Source of the DNA: DATFCK01 sp045809745
Lineage (GTDB): Bacteria > Verrucomicrobiota > Verrucomicrobiia > Chthoniobacterales > UBA10450
Length of the DNA stretch: 13,726 nt
Direction of reading: 5' to 3'
Assembly: GCA_045809745.1 (NCBI GenBank)
Contig: JBJMXE010000117.1
Coordinates: forward strand, 1-13,726
Under the pieces are notes generated by a model. That model did no database searches, was not told the origin of the DNA, and saw only the letters and a list, made by a program, of their open reading frames with translations. The position numbers and the translations under genes were made by a program. Position 1 is the stretch's first letter, and every line of letters starts with the position of its first letter. Below, piece by piece: positions 1 to 6,412 of the stretch.

Positions 1-711
1 CGGAGTAAACAATTTCGCCCAGCCGTTTTTAACCCTGGTCTGGAGTCGTCCTGGTCGCACGCATTGTTCGACCATCCGGGCTCGTCGCTCCCGATCCACC
101 GAACAAAAGTACGGAGGCAACGGCGGCGGGACCAAAGCGTAGGGGCGGTTTGGAATGGGGATCTGCTTTAACAGATCGGGGAGCGTCAGCTCTTGCTGCT
201 TGAGAAAGGCAAAGCTGCGCTCGAGCGGAACCGAAAGTTCATGGCTGACTCGCTGGGCCCAGGTCTGGCCGTGAAAACGTTGCACTGCCTTTTGCGATTC
301 TTCCAGAGGCGGCCCGGCCGGAGCGAAAAATAGCCGGGGCACAATGCTGCAAATAATCGTGCCGTGGAATTGTTGGTCGTTAGCGAGATCTTCCAGGACC
401 GGAAATGCACAGCTACCCGCCTGCGCCAGTTGCACCGGCCGCTTCATCAGTCCGCGCTCAAGCTCATCGAGATCGAGATCGAACCAGGGACGCGAGTCGC
501 CGACGATGACGATCGATTCCGGTTCAACCCGGCGTCGGGCTTCCGCCCACAGGTCGCTGGTGTCGTTCAACGTTGGCTCGTAGCCTAACGATCGGCAATA
601 GACCTCCCAGCAGGTCACGGCAATGAGGATCGCTACCGCCACCGCGACCGTCATTCCCCGCCAGGGGTGCCGCGGGATCGGGCGGCTAAAATTGGAAGTA
701 GATGAATGCAT
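1..711 (-). CDS. SGNH/GDSL-like membrane-anchored protein, partner of MBOAT (partial, 3' end off window)
   Basis: A reading frame of 237 codons runs without a stop from an ATG at 711 to the left edge, so the C-terminus is missing. An Arg-rich cytoplasmic N-terminus (residues 1-19) is followed by one hydrophobic segment (about 20-36, TVAVAVAILIAV) and an outside-facing domain. Residues 67-73 (IVIVGDS) form the beta-strand and GDS nucleophile block typical of SGNH hydrolases, with Ser73 as the presumed nucleophile. The catalytic Asp/His block would lie outside the window. The start is chosen because AGGGGAG lies 5 nt upstream; an in-frame ATG at 654 is the alternative. It overlaps the MBOAT gene by 26 bp, so the two are very likely co-translated. 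Known pairs of this kind (AlgI with AlgJ/AlgX) transfer acyl groups to secreted polysaccharide. That role, and the acyl acceptor, are inferred here. Confidence 0.75.
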   Translation of the reverse strand, partial: MHSSTSNFSRPIPRHPWRGMTVAVAVAILIAVTCWEVYCRSLGYEPTLNDTSDLWAEARRRVEPESIVIVGDSRPWFDLDLDELERGLMKRPVQLAQAGSCAFPVLEDLANDQQFHGTIICSIVPRLFFAPAGPPLEESQKAVQRFHGQTWAQRVSHELSVPLERSFAFLKQQELTLPDLLKQIPIPNRPYALVPPPLPPYFCSVDRERRARMVEQCVRPGRLQTRVKNGWAKLFTP

Positions 712-2107
712 TGCTGCTCCCCTGAGTGAGAATGATTGCACCGGCCATGAGGAACCACGTGGCGCCTACTACCCACCGCGGTAGCCGCTGGACAACGGCT
801 TCGATCGAAGTGTCGCGCATGCTCCAGTGCGCGATTAAAAGTCCGATTGTTACCAGCGCCACCTGGAGCATTTCACGGGTACTGAGAATGGCATCGGGTC
901 GCGAATGCACGCCGAACATTCCTCCAATCAGCCGGCTGGCGGTGCCAAAGTCAGAAGCGCGGAAATAAACCCATGCCACCAGCACCGCGAAGTAAGTAAT
1001 GGCACCGATCAGCAGTTGGACGCCAAACGAATTCATCCACGGCGCCGGCCTAACGAACGCCTTGACCAGACGCTCGATCGCCAGGTAGCTCCCGTGCAAC
1101 AGTCCCCAGGCGACAAAGGTCCACGCGGCTCCGTGCCAGAGACCGCCGATGAACATCACGATGATCAGGTTAATCATCGCCCGGGCGGGGCCGTGGCGAT
1201 TTCCGCCGAGCGGGATGTAAAGGTAGTCGCGCAGAAAGGTTGAAAGGGAGATGTGCCATCGCCGCCAAAAATCTGAGAACCCAATGGCGGCGTAGGGGAA
1301 CCGGAAGTTATCCTTCAGATGAAAGCCCAGGCATAGCGCAGCGCCAATTGCGCAGGTTGAGTAACCGGCGAAGTCACAGAAAATCTGCCCAGCGAACGCC
1401 ACAACCCCCGTCCAGGAATCGAGCGCCATTAGCGGCCCGCCATAGCCAAACACGCGATCGGCCGATCCGCTGAGAAGCGAATCCGCCAGCACCACTTTCT
1501 CGAACAGGCCAAGCGTCATGAGTAGCAATCCCCAAAGGAAACGGCCGGTCTGCGGCTGCGGCGGCGCCTCCAATTGAGGAAGGAAATCGCCGGCCCGGAC
1601 AATCGGCCCGGCCACGAGTTGCGGGAAGAACGAGACAGCCAGAGTAAAATCGCGCAGCGACCGCGTCGGCTGCATGACCCCGCGATAGATATCGAGAGTG
1701 TAGGAGAGCGAGTGAAAGGTGTAGAACGAGATGCCGATCGGCAGAAACACATCCAGGTGGGGCGGCTTATATTGAATACCGCCACGAGCCAGGACCCACT
1801 GGAAATTTTCGAGCAGGAAATTTCCGTATTTGAAAAAGCCGAGCATGCTCAGGTTAACGGCGACGCTAATCCACAGCCACACCCGGCGTTCCGCCGGTGT
1901 CTTTACGCGCCCCATTTTCCGACCCAGATAAAAATCGAGAGCCGTTGTCGAGAAAAGCAGTGCTGCAAATGGCGGGTTCCACGCGCCGTAGAACAGATAG
2001 CTGGCGACCAGAAGCAAATTTTTACGCCCGTTCCATGATCGCATGCTCCAGTAAAAACTGAGCACGATTGCGAAGAAGGCGATGAATGTGAGCGAGTTGA
2101 ACAGCAT
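686..2107 (-). CDS. MBOAT family O-acyltransferase (AlgI-like)
   Basis: This 473-residue polytopic inner-membrane protein belongs to the membrane-bound O-acyltransferase family, which moves acyl groups (usually acetyl) across or within the membrane onto a glycan. Hallmarks are the N-terminal MLFNSLTFI start and LLLVASYLFYGAW (31-43), FFPQLVAGPIVR (160-171), DFWRRWHISLSTFLRDYLYI (279-298) and the invariant histidine His325 in GGLWHGAAW. About ten or more hydrophobic segments fill the rest, and the length fits AlgI-type proteins (about 470-520). GGAG lies 8 nt before the ATG. The SGNH-like gene overlaps its 3' end, as in alginate and related O-acetylation loci. No polysaccharide synthesis genes are visible, so the acceptor is unknown. 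It is transcribed divergently from the M20 gene across a spacer of about 86 bp. Confidence 0.92.
   Translation of the reverse strand: MLFNSLTFIAFFAIVLSFYWSMRSWNGRKNLLLVASYLFYGAWNPPFAALLFSTTALDFYLGRKMGRVKTPAERRVWLWISVAVNLSMLGFFKYGNFLLENFQWVLARGGIQYKPPHLDVFLPIGISFYTFHSLSYTLDIYRGVMQPTRSLRDFTLAVSFFPQLVAGPIVRAGDFLPQLEAPPQPQTGRFLWGLLLMTLGLFEKVVLADSLLSGSADRVFGYGGPLMALDSWTGVVAFAGQIFCDFAGYSTCAIGAALCLGFHLKDNFRFPYAAIGFSDFWRRWHISLSTFLRDYLYIPLGGNRHGPARAMINLIIVMFIGGLWHGAAWTFVAWGLLHGSYLAIERLVKAFVRPAPWMNSFGVQLLIGAITYFAVLVAWVYFRASDFGTASRLIGGMFGVHSRPDAILSTREMLQVALVTIGLLIAHWSMRDTSIEAVVQRLPRWVVGATWFLMAGAIILTQGSSNAFIYFQF
717..723 (-). promoter_or_regulatory. Ribosome binding site inside the MBOAT gene
   Basis: AGGGGAG on the minus strand sits 5 nt before the ATG at 711 and within the last codons of the MBOAT gene. 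It is one of the few good Shine-Dalgarno sequences in the window and decides the start of the SGNH-like gene. Confidence 0.6.
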
Positions 2108-2193
2108 GAGTCGCGCTCCGGTGTATTCGATTTCTCCACCGCCTCAAACATTTTTCTGGTTGAAAAATGGTCATCGTCGATACATCGAGACGT

Positions 2194-3693
2194 ATGACAC
2201 GAGCACGAATCTTGGTTGGGGCATTCGTAGGTGCTGCGCTGCTGGCTACGGGAACGGTGACCGGCTACTCAGCGGATGCGGATATTGAAACCATCAAAGC
2301 CGAAGTAGGAAAGCGCCACGACGAGGCGGTGAAGCGCCTTCAGGAGTGGATCCATCAGATTTCGATCGCGGCCGAGAACCGCGGGTATCCACAAGGCGCG
2401 GATTACATGATACAGCTGGCGAAGGACGCGGGGTTTCAGCAAGCAACCCGCGTCGAAACGGAGGGTAAACCGGGCGTATTTGCAACTCTCGATGCCGGCG
2501 CTCCGAAGACGGTCGGAATCTATTTCATGTACGACGTGAAGCAGTTCGATCCAGCTGAGTGGAGCTCGCCCCCGACTGAGGCTGCTATCATCGACAAGCC
2601 CGGATTTGGAAAAGCTGTCGTAGGTCGCGGAGCTGTGAATCAAAAGGGGCCCGAATCTGCCTTTTTGGCTGCACTCCACGCGATCAAAAGCGCCGGCAAA
2701 AAGATGCCGGTGAACCTGGTGCTGGTTGCCGAAGGTGAGGAAGAAATCGGTTCGCCCCATTTCCCGCAGATTGTTCGCCGCCCGGAAGTACAAGCCGCAC
2801 TGTCGAAATGCGTCGGTGTCTTCATTCCTTCCGCAGAACAGGATCCTGATGGAGCGGTGTCGGTCAGCCTCGGAGCAAAAGGCGTCGTAGAACTCGAGCT
2901 GGTCTCGAGCGGCGAAAAATGGGGCCGCGGGCCGGGGAAGGATGTTCACTCTTCCCTAAAAGCGATGATCGACAGTCCGGCATGGCACCTGGTGAAAGCT
3001 TTGGACACGCTGGTGTCCGATGATGGCAATGATATTACGATTGAAAATTATCCGAAACCGCGGCCGCTTTCTGCCCAGGAAAAAGCAATGATTGCCGACG
3101 CGTCAAAGCGTCGCAGTGAAGAACAGGCGAAGAAACAATTCAGCACCCAGCATTGGATCAACGATCTCTCCTGGCAACAGGCTAACGAGCGGCTGGAATC
3201 GCAACCGACGGTGAACATCGAAGGACTGGTCGGTGGTTACACCGGTCCTGGTGGCAAAACGGTTTTACCGCACAAAGCCCTGGCCAAAATCGATATGCGG
3301 CTGGTGCCGGACATGACCGCTGACGGCGCCGTCTCTGCACTCAAGGCGCATCTGGCCAAGCACGGCTTCGGCGACATCGAAGTAAATGTGACCGGGGGAT
3401 ACGATCCCACCAGCACGTCGCCTGATTCTGAATTGATCAAGAAACAGGTCGCGGTAACGAAATCTTACGGAATCGATCCGATCATGTGGCCCCGTAGCGC
3501 CGGGTCATGGCCAGGCTATGTCTTCACTGGGGATCCGCTCAAACTTCCCGCCGGACATTACGGATTGGGACATGGAAGCGGTGCACATGCTCCGGACGAG
3601 TACTACGTCATCGACTCGACGAGTCCTAAGATTCAGGGATACGACGGCGCGACGATGTCGTTCGTTCAATACCTGTATTTGTTAGGCAAATAG
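2194..3693 (+). CDS. Exported M20-family metallohydrolase with altered metal-ligand positions
   Basis: The protein has 499 residues from the ATG at 2194; an ATG at 2167 adds nine. I prefer 2194 because it gives a clean signal peptide: MTRAR, a hydrophobic core (ILVGAFVGAALLATGTVTG), then a YSA-D type cleavage site. Numbering below is from 2167. The M20 fold is shown by YDVKQFDPAEWSSPP (122-136), GRGAVNQKGP (153-162), the catalytic-glutamate block EGEEEIGSPHF (189-199), HSS (261-263) and the C-terminal GHGSGAHAPDEYY (468-480, His474). Catalytic Asp123 and Glu191/192 are kept. The histidine expected in H-x-D is Met121, and the bridging Asp of RGA-x-D-x-KG is Asn158. Either one metal site is altered or this is a subfamily with different ligands. 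Family members are carboxypeptidases, dipeptidases or deacylases; the substrate here is unknown. It probably acts in the periplasm. Confidence 0.88.
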   Translation: MTRARILVGAFVGAALLATGTVTGYSADADIETIKAEVGKRHDEAVKRLQEWIHQISIAAENRGYPQGADYMIQLAKDAGFQQATRVETEGKPGVFATLDAGAPKTVGIYFMYDVKQFDPAEWSSPPTEAAIIDKPGFGKAVVGRGAVNQKGPESAFLAALHAIKSAGKKMPVNLVLVAEGEEEIGSPHFPQIVRRPEVQAALSKCVGVFIPSAEQDPDGAVSVSLGAKGVVELELVSSGEKWGRGPGKDVHSSLKAMIDSPAWHLVKALDTLVSDDGNDITIENYPKPRPLSAQEKAMIADASKRRSEEQAKKQFSTQHWINDLSWQQANERLESQPTVNIEGLVGGYTGPGGKTVLPHKALAKIDMRLVPDMTADGAVSALKAHLAKHGFGDIEVNVTGGYDPTSTSPDSELIKKQVAVTKSYGIDPIMWPRSAGSWPGYVFTGDPLKLPAGHYGLGHGSGAHAPDEYYVIDSTSPKIQGYDGATMSFVQYLYLLGK

Positions 3694-3728
3694 CTGATCG
3701 GTATCGCGGCGCGTGCCGCCGTTGAATT

Positions 3729-3757
3729 GCAGGCCAGCGCTTCGCCTGCGGAAAGCG
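3729..3757. terminator. Hairpin between convergent genes, possible terminator
   Basis: GCAGGC (3729-3734) pairs with GCCTGC (3744-3749). Alternatively GCGCTT (3737-3742) pairs with AAGCGC (3752-3757). It lies 36 nt after the M20 stop and before the convergent small-protein stop. There is no T-tract, so factor-independent termination is uncertain. Confidence 0.3.
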
Positions 3758-3818
3758 CCGCTTACCGCAACCGGTGCGTTTGTCCTGCGACGAGATGCGA
3801 CCGATCTGATTACGATGT

Positions 3819-4160
3819 CTACGACACCCAGGGCGGCGGGCTGATCATCATCGTGCCCAGCTGGTTCAGCGTAACGCCCAAAGGCCAGGCGGCTACGACC
3901 AACATACAAGCGAACAAAATCACCTCGTGCAGATATTCACGAGCCGCTTCCGCGCCGAATACCTGCCGGCCGAGCGCGCGAAGGGTGCTGAAATCCGGCA
4001 ACTCGCTGGTCAGGATGCGTTGCACCACTTCGCCGGCTGCGGCGGGCGCCGACGCCGAGGCGTAAGCGTAATCGGTTACGGTTGTCGTGGTGATATGATA
4101 AGTGTTGCCAGGGACCGCGTCGGCAGTCGGGAGAGGCTCAAGTTGTGGTGCTGTTTTCAT
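3819..4160 (-). CDS. Small single-pass membrane protein, unknown function
   Basis: I do not recognise this 113-residue protein. The N-terminal half is polar and rich in Pro, Thr and Ala (about 1-45). A short amphipathic stretch follows (VVQRILTSELPDFSTLRALGR, about 45-65), then a hydrophobic segment at about 79-106 (VILFACMLVVAAWPLG). The tail ends in PPPWVS. The frame is open for its whole length on the minus strand and fills the space between the M20 gene and the cell-wall peptidase gene, with a palindrome at its 3' side. No convincing Shine-Dalgarno sequence precedes the ATG. The topology (soluble N-terminus, C-terminal membrane anchor) suggests a tail-anchored or accessory membrane peptide. 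The evidence is coding-like composition and one transmembrane segment only; it could be spurious. Confidence 0.5.
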   Translation of the reverse strand: MKTAPQLEPLPTADAVPGNTYHITTTTVTDYAYASASAPAAAGEVVQRILTSELPDFSTLRALGRQVFGAEAAREYLHEVILFACMLVVAAWPLGVTLNQLGTMMISPPPWVS

Positions 4161-4502
4161 CGCTTGTTAAATAATGGAGTGTGGATTTGGCTTCTTTACG
4201 GAACCGGCTGCCGAGCTTGTGGTGGCGGTCGGGTGAGTGTTGTCTGAGAACACCTGGCCTTATGCAGCCGCTCCGGGATTCAGAGCGTCGCACTCGACGG
4301 AAAAGGGTGATCTCATCGGGAGCCAAACAGAGCGGGTTCCATGCCTGGAAAGACCATGTTCGTAAGCAGCCGATACGCAAGCATCTGTCCTTACTGGAGC
4401 GGCTTTTGTAGAATTATCAGGAAAAACTATATCCGGCAGCAGAAAAAATGTGAAAAAATGGTTGCAGAGGCAACCGTCTTGCTCGATATGGCGCGCTTCC
4501 AA
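4161..4502. other. Spacer upstream of the cell-wall peptidase gene
   Basis: This stretch separates two divergent genes. A plus-strand promoter-like pair, TTGTAG (4406-4411) and TATATC (4428-4433) with 16-nt spacing, could drive the peptidase gene. The frame of that gene stays open back to an ATG at 4341, but that extension is Cys/Arg/Lys-rich and precedes a clear signal peptide, so I treat it as leader. I see no known riboswitch or RNA gene here. Confidence 0.35.
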
Positions 4503-5045
4503 ATGCGAAAAACCTCCCCCCTCCTCAGCCTGATCATCTGCGCGCTCTGCCTTCCCCCCGGACTGCATGCTGCGGCAATCTCTCATTTTAGTATCAAAGG
4601 TGCCGACGGTAAGAACGAGTCGGTGTCGGTAATCTCGAATTATTACGCTAAAAAACTGCAGTCGTATCCTGTCGCTAACGTAGACCGGCACCTGAACCCG
4701 ACTTTGATGAAGGCGGCCACGATCGCCCAGGAACGGGCGCGGGCGCATTCCCGGTCACTTTGCTGGCGATACGTGAAAGAGGCGTTATTGGCCTCCGGGG
4801 CGGTTACTTCCTACCCAAAAAGTGCGTATGCCAAAGAAGCAGGGCAGGAGCTGGTGAGCAGTTTCGGCTTTAAGAAGCTTTCGATGCGCGATCCGTTCAA
4901 AGCTCCGGTCGGATCGGTGCTGGTTTACGGCGCGAGCAAAGCCGCCGGCCATGTGGAGATCAGAACTAAGGAGGGCTTCGTCAGCGACTTTCGCTCGAAG
5001 ACGCCATCTCCGCGGCCGTTGTTAGGCATCTACGCCAAGTCGTAA
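4503..5045 (+). CDS. Exported papain-fold (NlpC/P60 or CHAP-like) cysteine peptidase, probable peptidoglycan hydrolase
   Basis: From the ATG at 4503 the product has 180 residues. MRKTS plus a hydrophobic core (PLLSLIICALCLPPG) and LHA form a signal peptide. In-frame ATGs at 4488, 4458 and 4341 are alternatives; 4488 also keeps a usable signal peptide. The catalytic domain shows Cys87 at the start of a helix (SLCWRYVKEALLASG) and His150 in AAGHVEIRTKEG, with APVGSVLVYG just before it. This is the Cys-helix, then pGDvlvy, then GHvgi layout of the NlpC/P60-CHAP group. Such enzymes cut peptide cross-links or amide bonds of peptidoglycan in the periplasm. The third catalytic residue is not obvious. 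No partner gene overlaps it; a strong palindrome follows the stop. The superfamily is fairly sure, the exact subfamily is not. Confidence 0.7.
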   Translation: MRKTSPLLSLIICALCLPPGLHAAAISHFSIKGADGKNESVSVISNYYAKKLQSYPVANVDRHLNPTLMKAATIAQERARAHSRSLCWRYVKEALLASGAVTSYPKSAYAKEAGQELVSSFGFKKLSMRDPFKAPVGSVLVYGASKAAGHVEIRTKEGFVSDFRSKTPSPRPLLGIYAKS

Positions 5046-5064
5046 GCGGCGTCCGCCATTGTAG

Positions 5065-5085
5065 CGGTGGTTGTGTCAACCACCG
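5065..5085. repeat. Palindrome, 9-bp stem with 3-nt loop
   Basis: CGGTGGTTG (5065-5073), loop TGT, CAACCACCG (5077-5085), a perfect stem 20 nt after the peptidase stop codon. It has no T-tract. The loop matches that of the palindrome at 5828-5846, which suggests a repeat class rather than a dedicated terminator. Confidence 0.7.
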
Positions 5086-5099
5086 AACTGAACGACAAA

Positions 5100-5117
5100 T
5101 GTTCGCCGTGGCGAACA
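5100..5117. repeat. Palindrome, 8-bp stem with 2-nt loop
   Basis: TGTTCGCC (5100-5107), GT, GGCGAACA (5110-5117). It lies 14 nt after the previous palindrome and is its own perfect hairpin. Confidence 0.65.
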
Positions 5118-5190
5118 CATCAACAATTCGGTTACTGCAGCCCTGCCGCCAACGACGTGCTCAGCAGCAACGGATTAGTCCGCTAACAGA

Positions 5191-5240
5191 CGCGAAAGAA
5201 CGCTCAAAAAAAGTGCGTTGATAGGCTGCTTTTTTTCGCG
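5191..5240. repeat. Nested inverted repeats with A7 and T7 tracts
   Basis: The outer arms are CGCGAAA (5191-5197) and TTTCGCG (5234-5240). Inside are AAAAAAAG (5206-5213) and CTTTTTTT (5229-5236), and a further competing pair AACGC (5199-5203)/GCGTT (5215-5219). The symmetry is clear. Its role (bidirectional terminator for the flanking genes, or small mobile repeat) is not. Confidence 0.5.
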
Positions 5241-5284
5241 GGTTTAGCGGTTAACGACTGTTTGTTTCGCGGAACTGAATTATA

Positions 5285-5303
5285 GGACGAGACGAGCTCG
5301 TCC
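5285..5303. repeat. Palindrome next to the OsmC gene end
   Basis: GACGAGCTCGTC (5291-5302) is a perfect 12-bp palindrome. GGACGAG (5285-5291) can also pair with CTCGTCC (5297-5303). It sits 13 nt beyond the OsmC stop codon and may act as its terminator hairpin, though no T-run follows on the minus strand. Confidence 0.55.
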
Positions 5304-5316
5304 CTCCGTTAGGGGA

Positions 5317-5742
5317 TTAGCGCAAGGTCGCGTTCAGACTGATCTGCGTTCCGGCGAGAGCGGCGGAAACCGGACAACCTTTCTTGGTTGCTTCGGCGAC
5401 CTCTTGAAATTTTGCGGGATCAATCCCAGGCACCTCTGCCTCGGTTTTCAGATCGATGGTAGTGATTTTTGGACCGCCCCCGACCATTTCGAGCTTCACC
5501 GTCGCCTGGGTGCTGATGTGCTTCGCCGGATGACCGGCTTTCTCGAGGTTGGAAGATAGCGCCATGGAAAAGCAGCCGGCCTCAGCCGCACCGATCAATT
5601 CTTCCGGGTTGGTCCCGGTGCCTTCTTCGAAGCGTGACGAAAATGAATAAGCGCCTTCGAATGCGCCGCTGCCGAGTTTCATCGAGCCTTTTCCCTGTTT
5701 CAGTGTGCCGTCCCAAACGGCGGATGCAGTTCTTGTTGCCAT
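5317..5742 (-). CDS. OsmC family peroxiredoxin-like protein
   Basis: Starting at the ATG at 5742 the protein has 141 residues, the usual OsmC length. A TTG at 5778 would add 12 residues that do not resemble the family. The order of motifs fits OsmC: an N-terminal beta region (TASAVWDGTLKQGKGSM), a Thr-Asn-Pro-Glu-Glu helix start (44-48), the first Cys57 in GAAEAGCFSMALS, and the second Cys123 in KKGCPVSAALAG. The two cysteines are the peroxidatic and resolving residues that reduce organic hydroperoxides in the cytoplasm. Family members act as dimers. The gene stands alone between two palindrome-rich spacers, and no regulator of the OhrR type is in view. Confidence 0.92.
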   Translation of the reverse strand: MATRTASAVWDGTLKQGKGSMKLGSGAFEGAYSFSSRFEEGTGTNPEELIGAAEAGCFSMALSSNLEKAGHPAKHISTQATVKLEMVGGGPKITTIDLKTEAEVPGIDPAKFQEVAEATKKGCPVSAALAGTQISLNATLR

Positions 5743-5819
5743 AGGCAGGCAAGGTGGTGCGTTTGTGCCGAGTTGCAACAGGAGGAAAGTGCAGAGAAGT
5801 CTCGAGCAATGAGGAGGCC

Positions 5820-5850
5820 AATTGCAGGGCGTCTGTGTCAGACGCCATTT
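5820..5850 (+). repeat. 31-bp repeat, left copy of an inverted pair
   Basis: These 31 bases match the reverse complement of 7737-7767 at 30 of 31 positions. The core is itself a hairpin: GGCGTCTG (5828-5835), TGT, CAGACGCC (5839-5846). Confidence 0.85.
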
Positions 5851-5884
5851 TCCAAACGCCCTCTCACAGAGCCGTCGACAATGC

Positions 5885-6265
5885 TCAGTTCAGCAGATAC
5901 TGGCGGATGAACTGGACGGTGGCGTAAAATTGGTAGTCAGCGTTCTTCTTCTTGGCGAACCCGTGTCCTTCGTCCTTCGCCAAAAGATACCAGACCGGTG
6001 TGCCTTGTTTCTTAAGCGTCGCGACGATCTGATCCGCCTCCGTTTTCGGTACGCGTGGATCGTTTGCGCCCTGCACCACAAACAATGGCTTGGTGATCCT
6101 GGTCGCATTATTGAGCGGCGCAATCTTCTCCAGGAACTCAGCCATTTTAGGCTCGCGCTCGTCGCCGTATTTGGCGCGACGGAGATCACGCCGATAACTC
6201 TCCGTATTCTTCAAAAACGTCGCCAGGTTGGAAATGCCAACGACATCGGGCGAGCACGGATCCGA
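5885..6265 (-). pseudogene. 3' remnant of an S9-family prolyl oligopeptidase / acylaminoacyl peptidase
   Basis: Only the last 127 codons or so of an alpha/beta-hydrolase peptidase remain open, after an in-frame TGA at 6266-6268. The segment shows VVGISNLATFLKNT, PLFVVQGANDPRVP (catalytic Asp) and LAKDEGHGFAKKKN (catalytic His), ending in QFIRQYLLN, as in S9 dipeptidyl- and acylaminoacyl-peptidases of 600-700 residues. The Gly-x-Ser-x-Gly nucleophile region and the beta-propeller are absent, so it cannot be an active enzyme. Part of the protein can be read from the TTG at 6214. Immediately upstream the homology stops; within about 20 bp lies the end of a GNAT remnant, which points to a deletion that joined two genes. 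Confidence 0.75.
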
Positions 6266-6286
6266 TCAGCGTAATTGGACGCGAGT

Positions 6287-6412
6287 TCAAGGGTCAGAAT
6301 CGAACAAATGCGTTGCGATCTGACCCATGTCCCTGAACATTTGGGCCCGGTGGCGGCCGATAATCGGGGCGTCTTCAACAGCAGCCAGTCGAACGCAGAA
6401 ATTTGCCCTCAC
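6287..6412 (-). pseudogene. 5' remnant of a GNAT-family acetyltransferase
   Basis: A 41-codon frame starts at a GTG (6412-6410) that overlaps the TGA stop of the MFS gene (GTGA), a translational-coupling arrangement. It ends at a TGA (6289-6287). Residues 8-30 (RLAAVEDAPIIGRHR, then AQMFRDMG) resemble the first beta-strand and helix of GNAT acetyltransferases, which normally run about 150 residues. The acetyl-CoA-binding part is missing, so the frame is a stub. Its position suggests that an MFS-GNAT operon once existed here. The GNAT assignment rests on this short stretch only. Confidence 0.5.

Noticed and set aside
2269..2949. Long minus-strand open frame opposite the M20 gene
   Set aside because: Antisense shadow of a well-supported gene; no signal, motif or sensible composition.
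4161..4502. Riboswitch upstream of the papain-fold peptidase gene
   Set aside because: GGGTGATCTC and GGGAGCC near 4305-4325 recall parts of the c-di-AMP motif, but the remaining blocks and pairings are missing.
4260..4748. 162-codon minus-strand frame across the start of the cell-wall peptidase gene
   Set aside because: It overlaps the signal peptide and mature part of a recognised gene, and its own sequence has no domain features.
5046..5316. CRISPR-like repeat cluster
   Set aside because: The palindromes differ in sequence and spacing, with no repeat-spacer periodicity and no cas genes.
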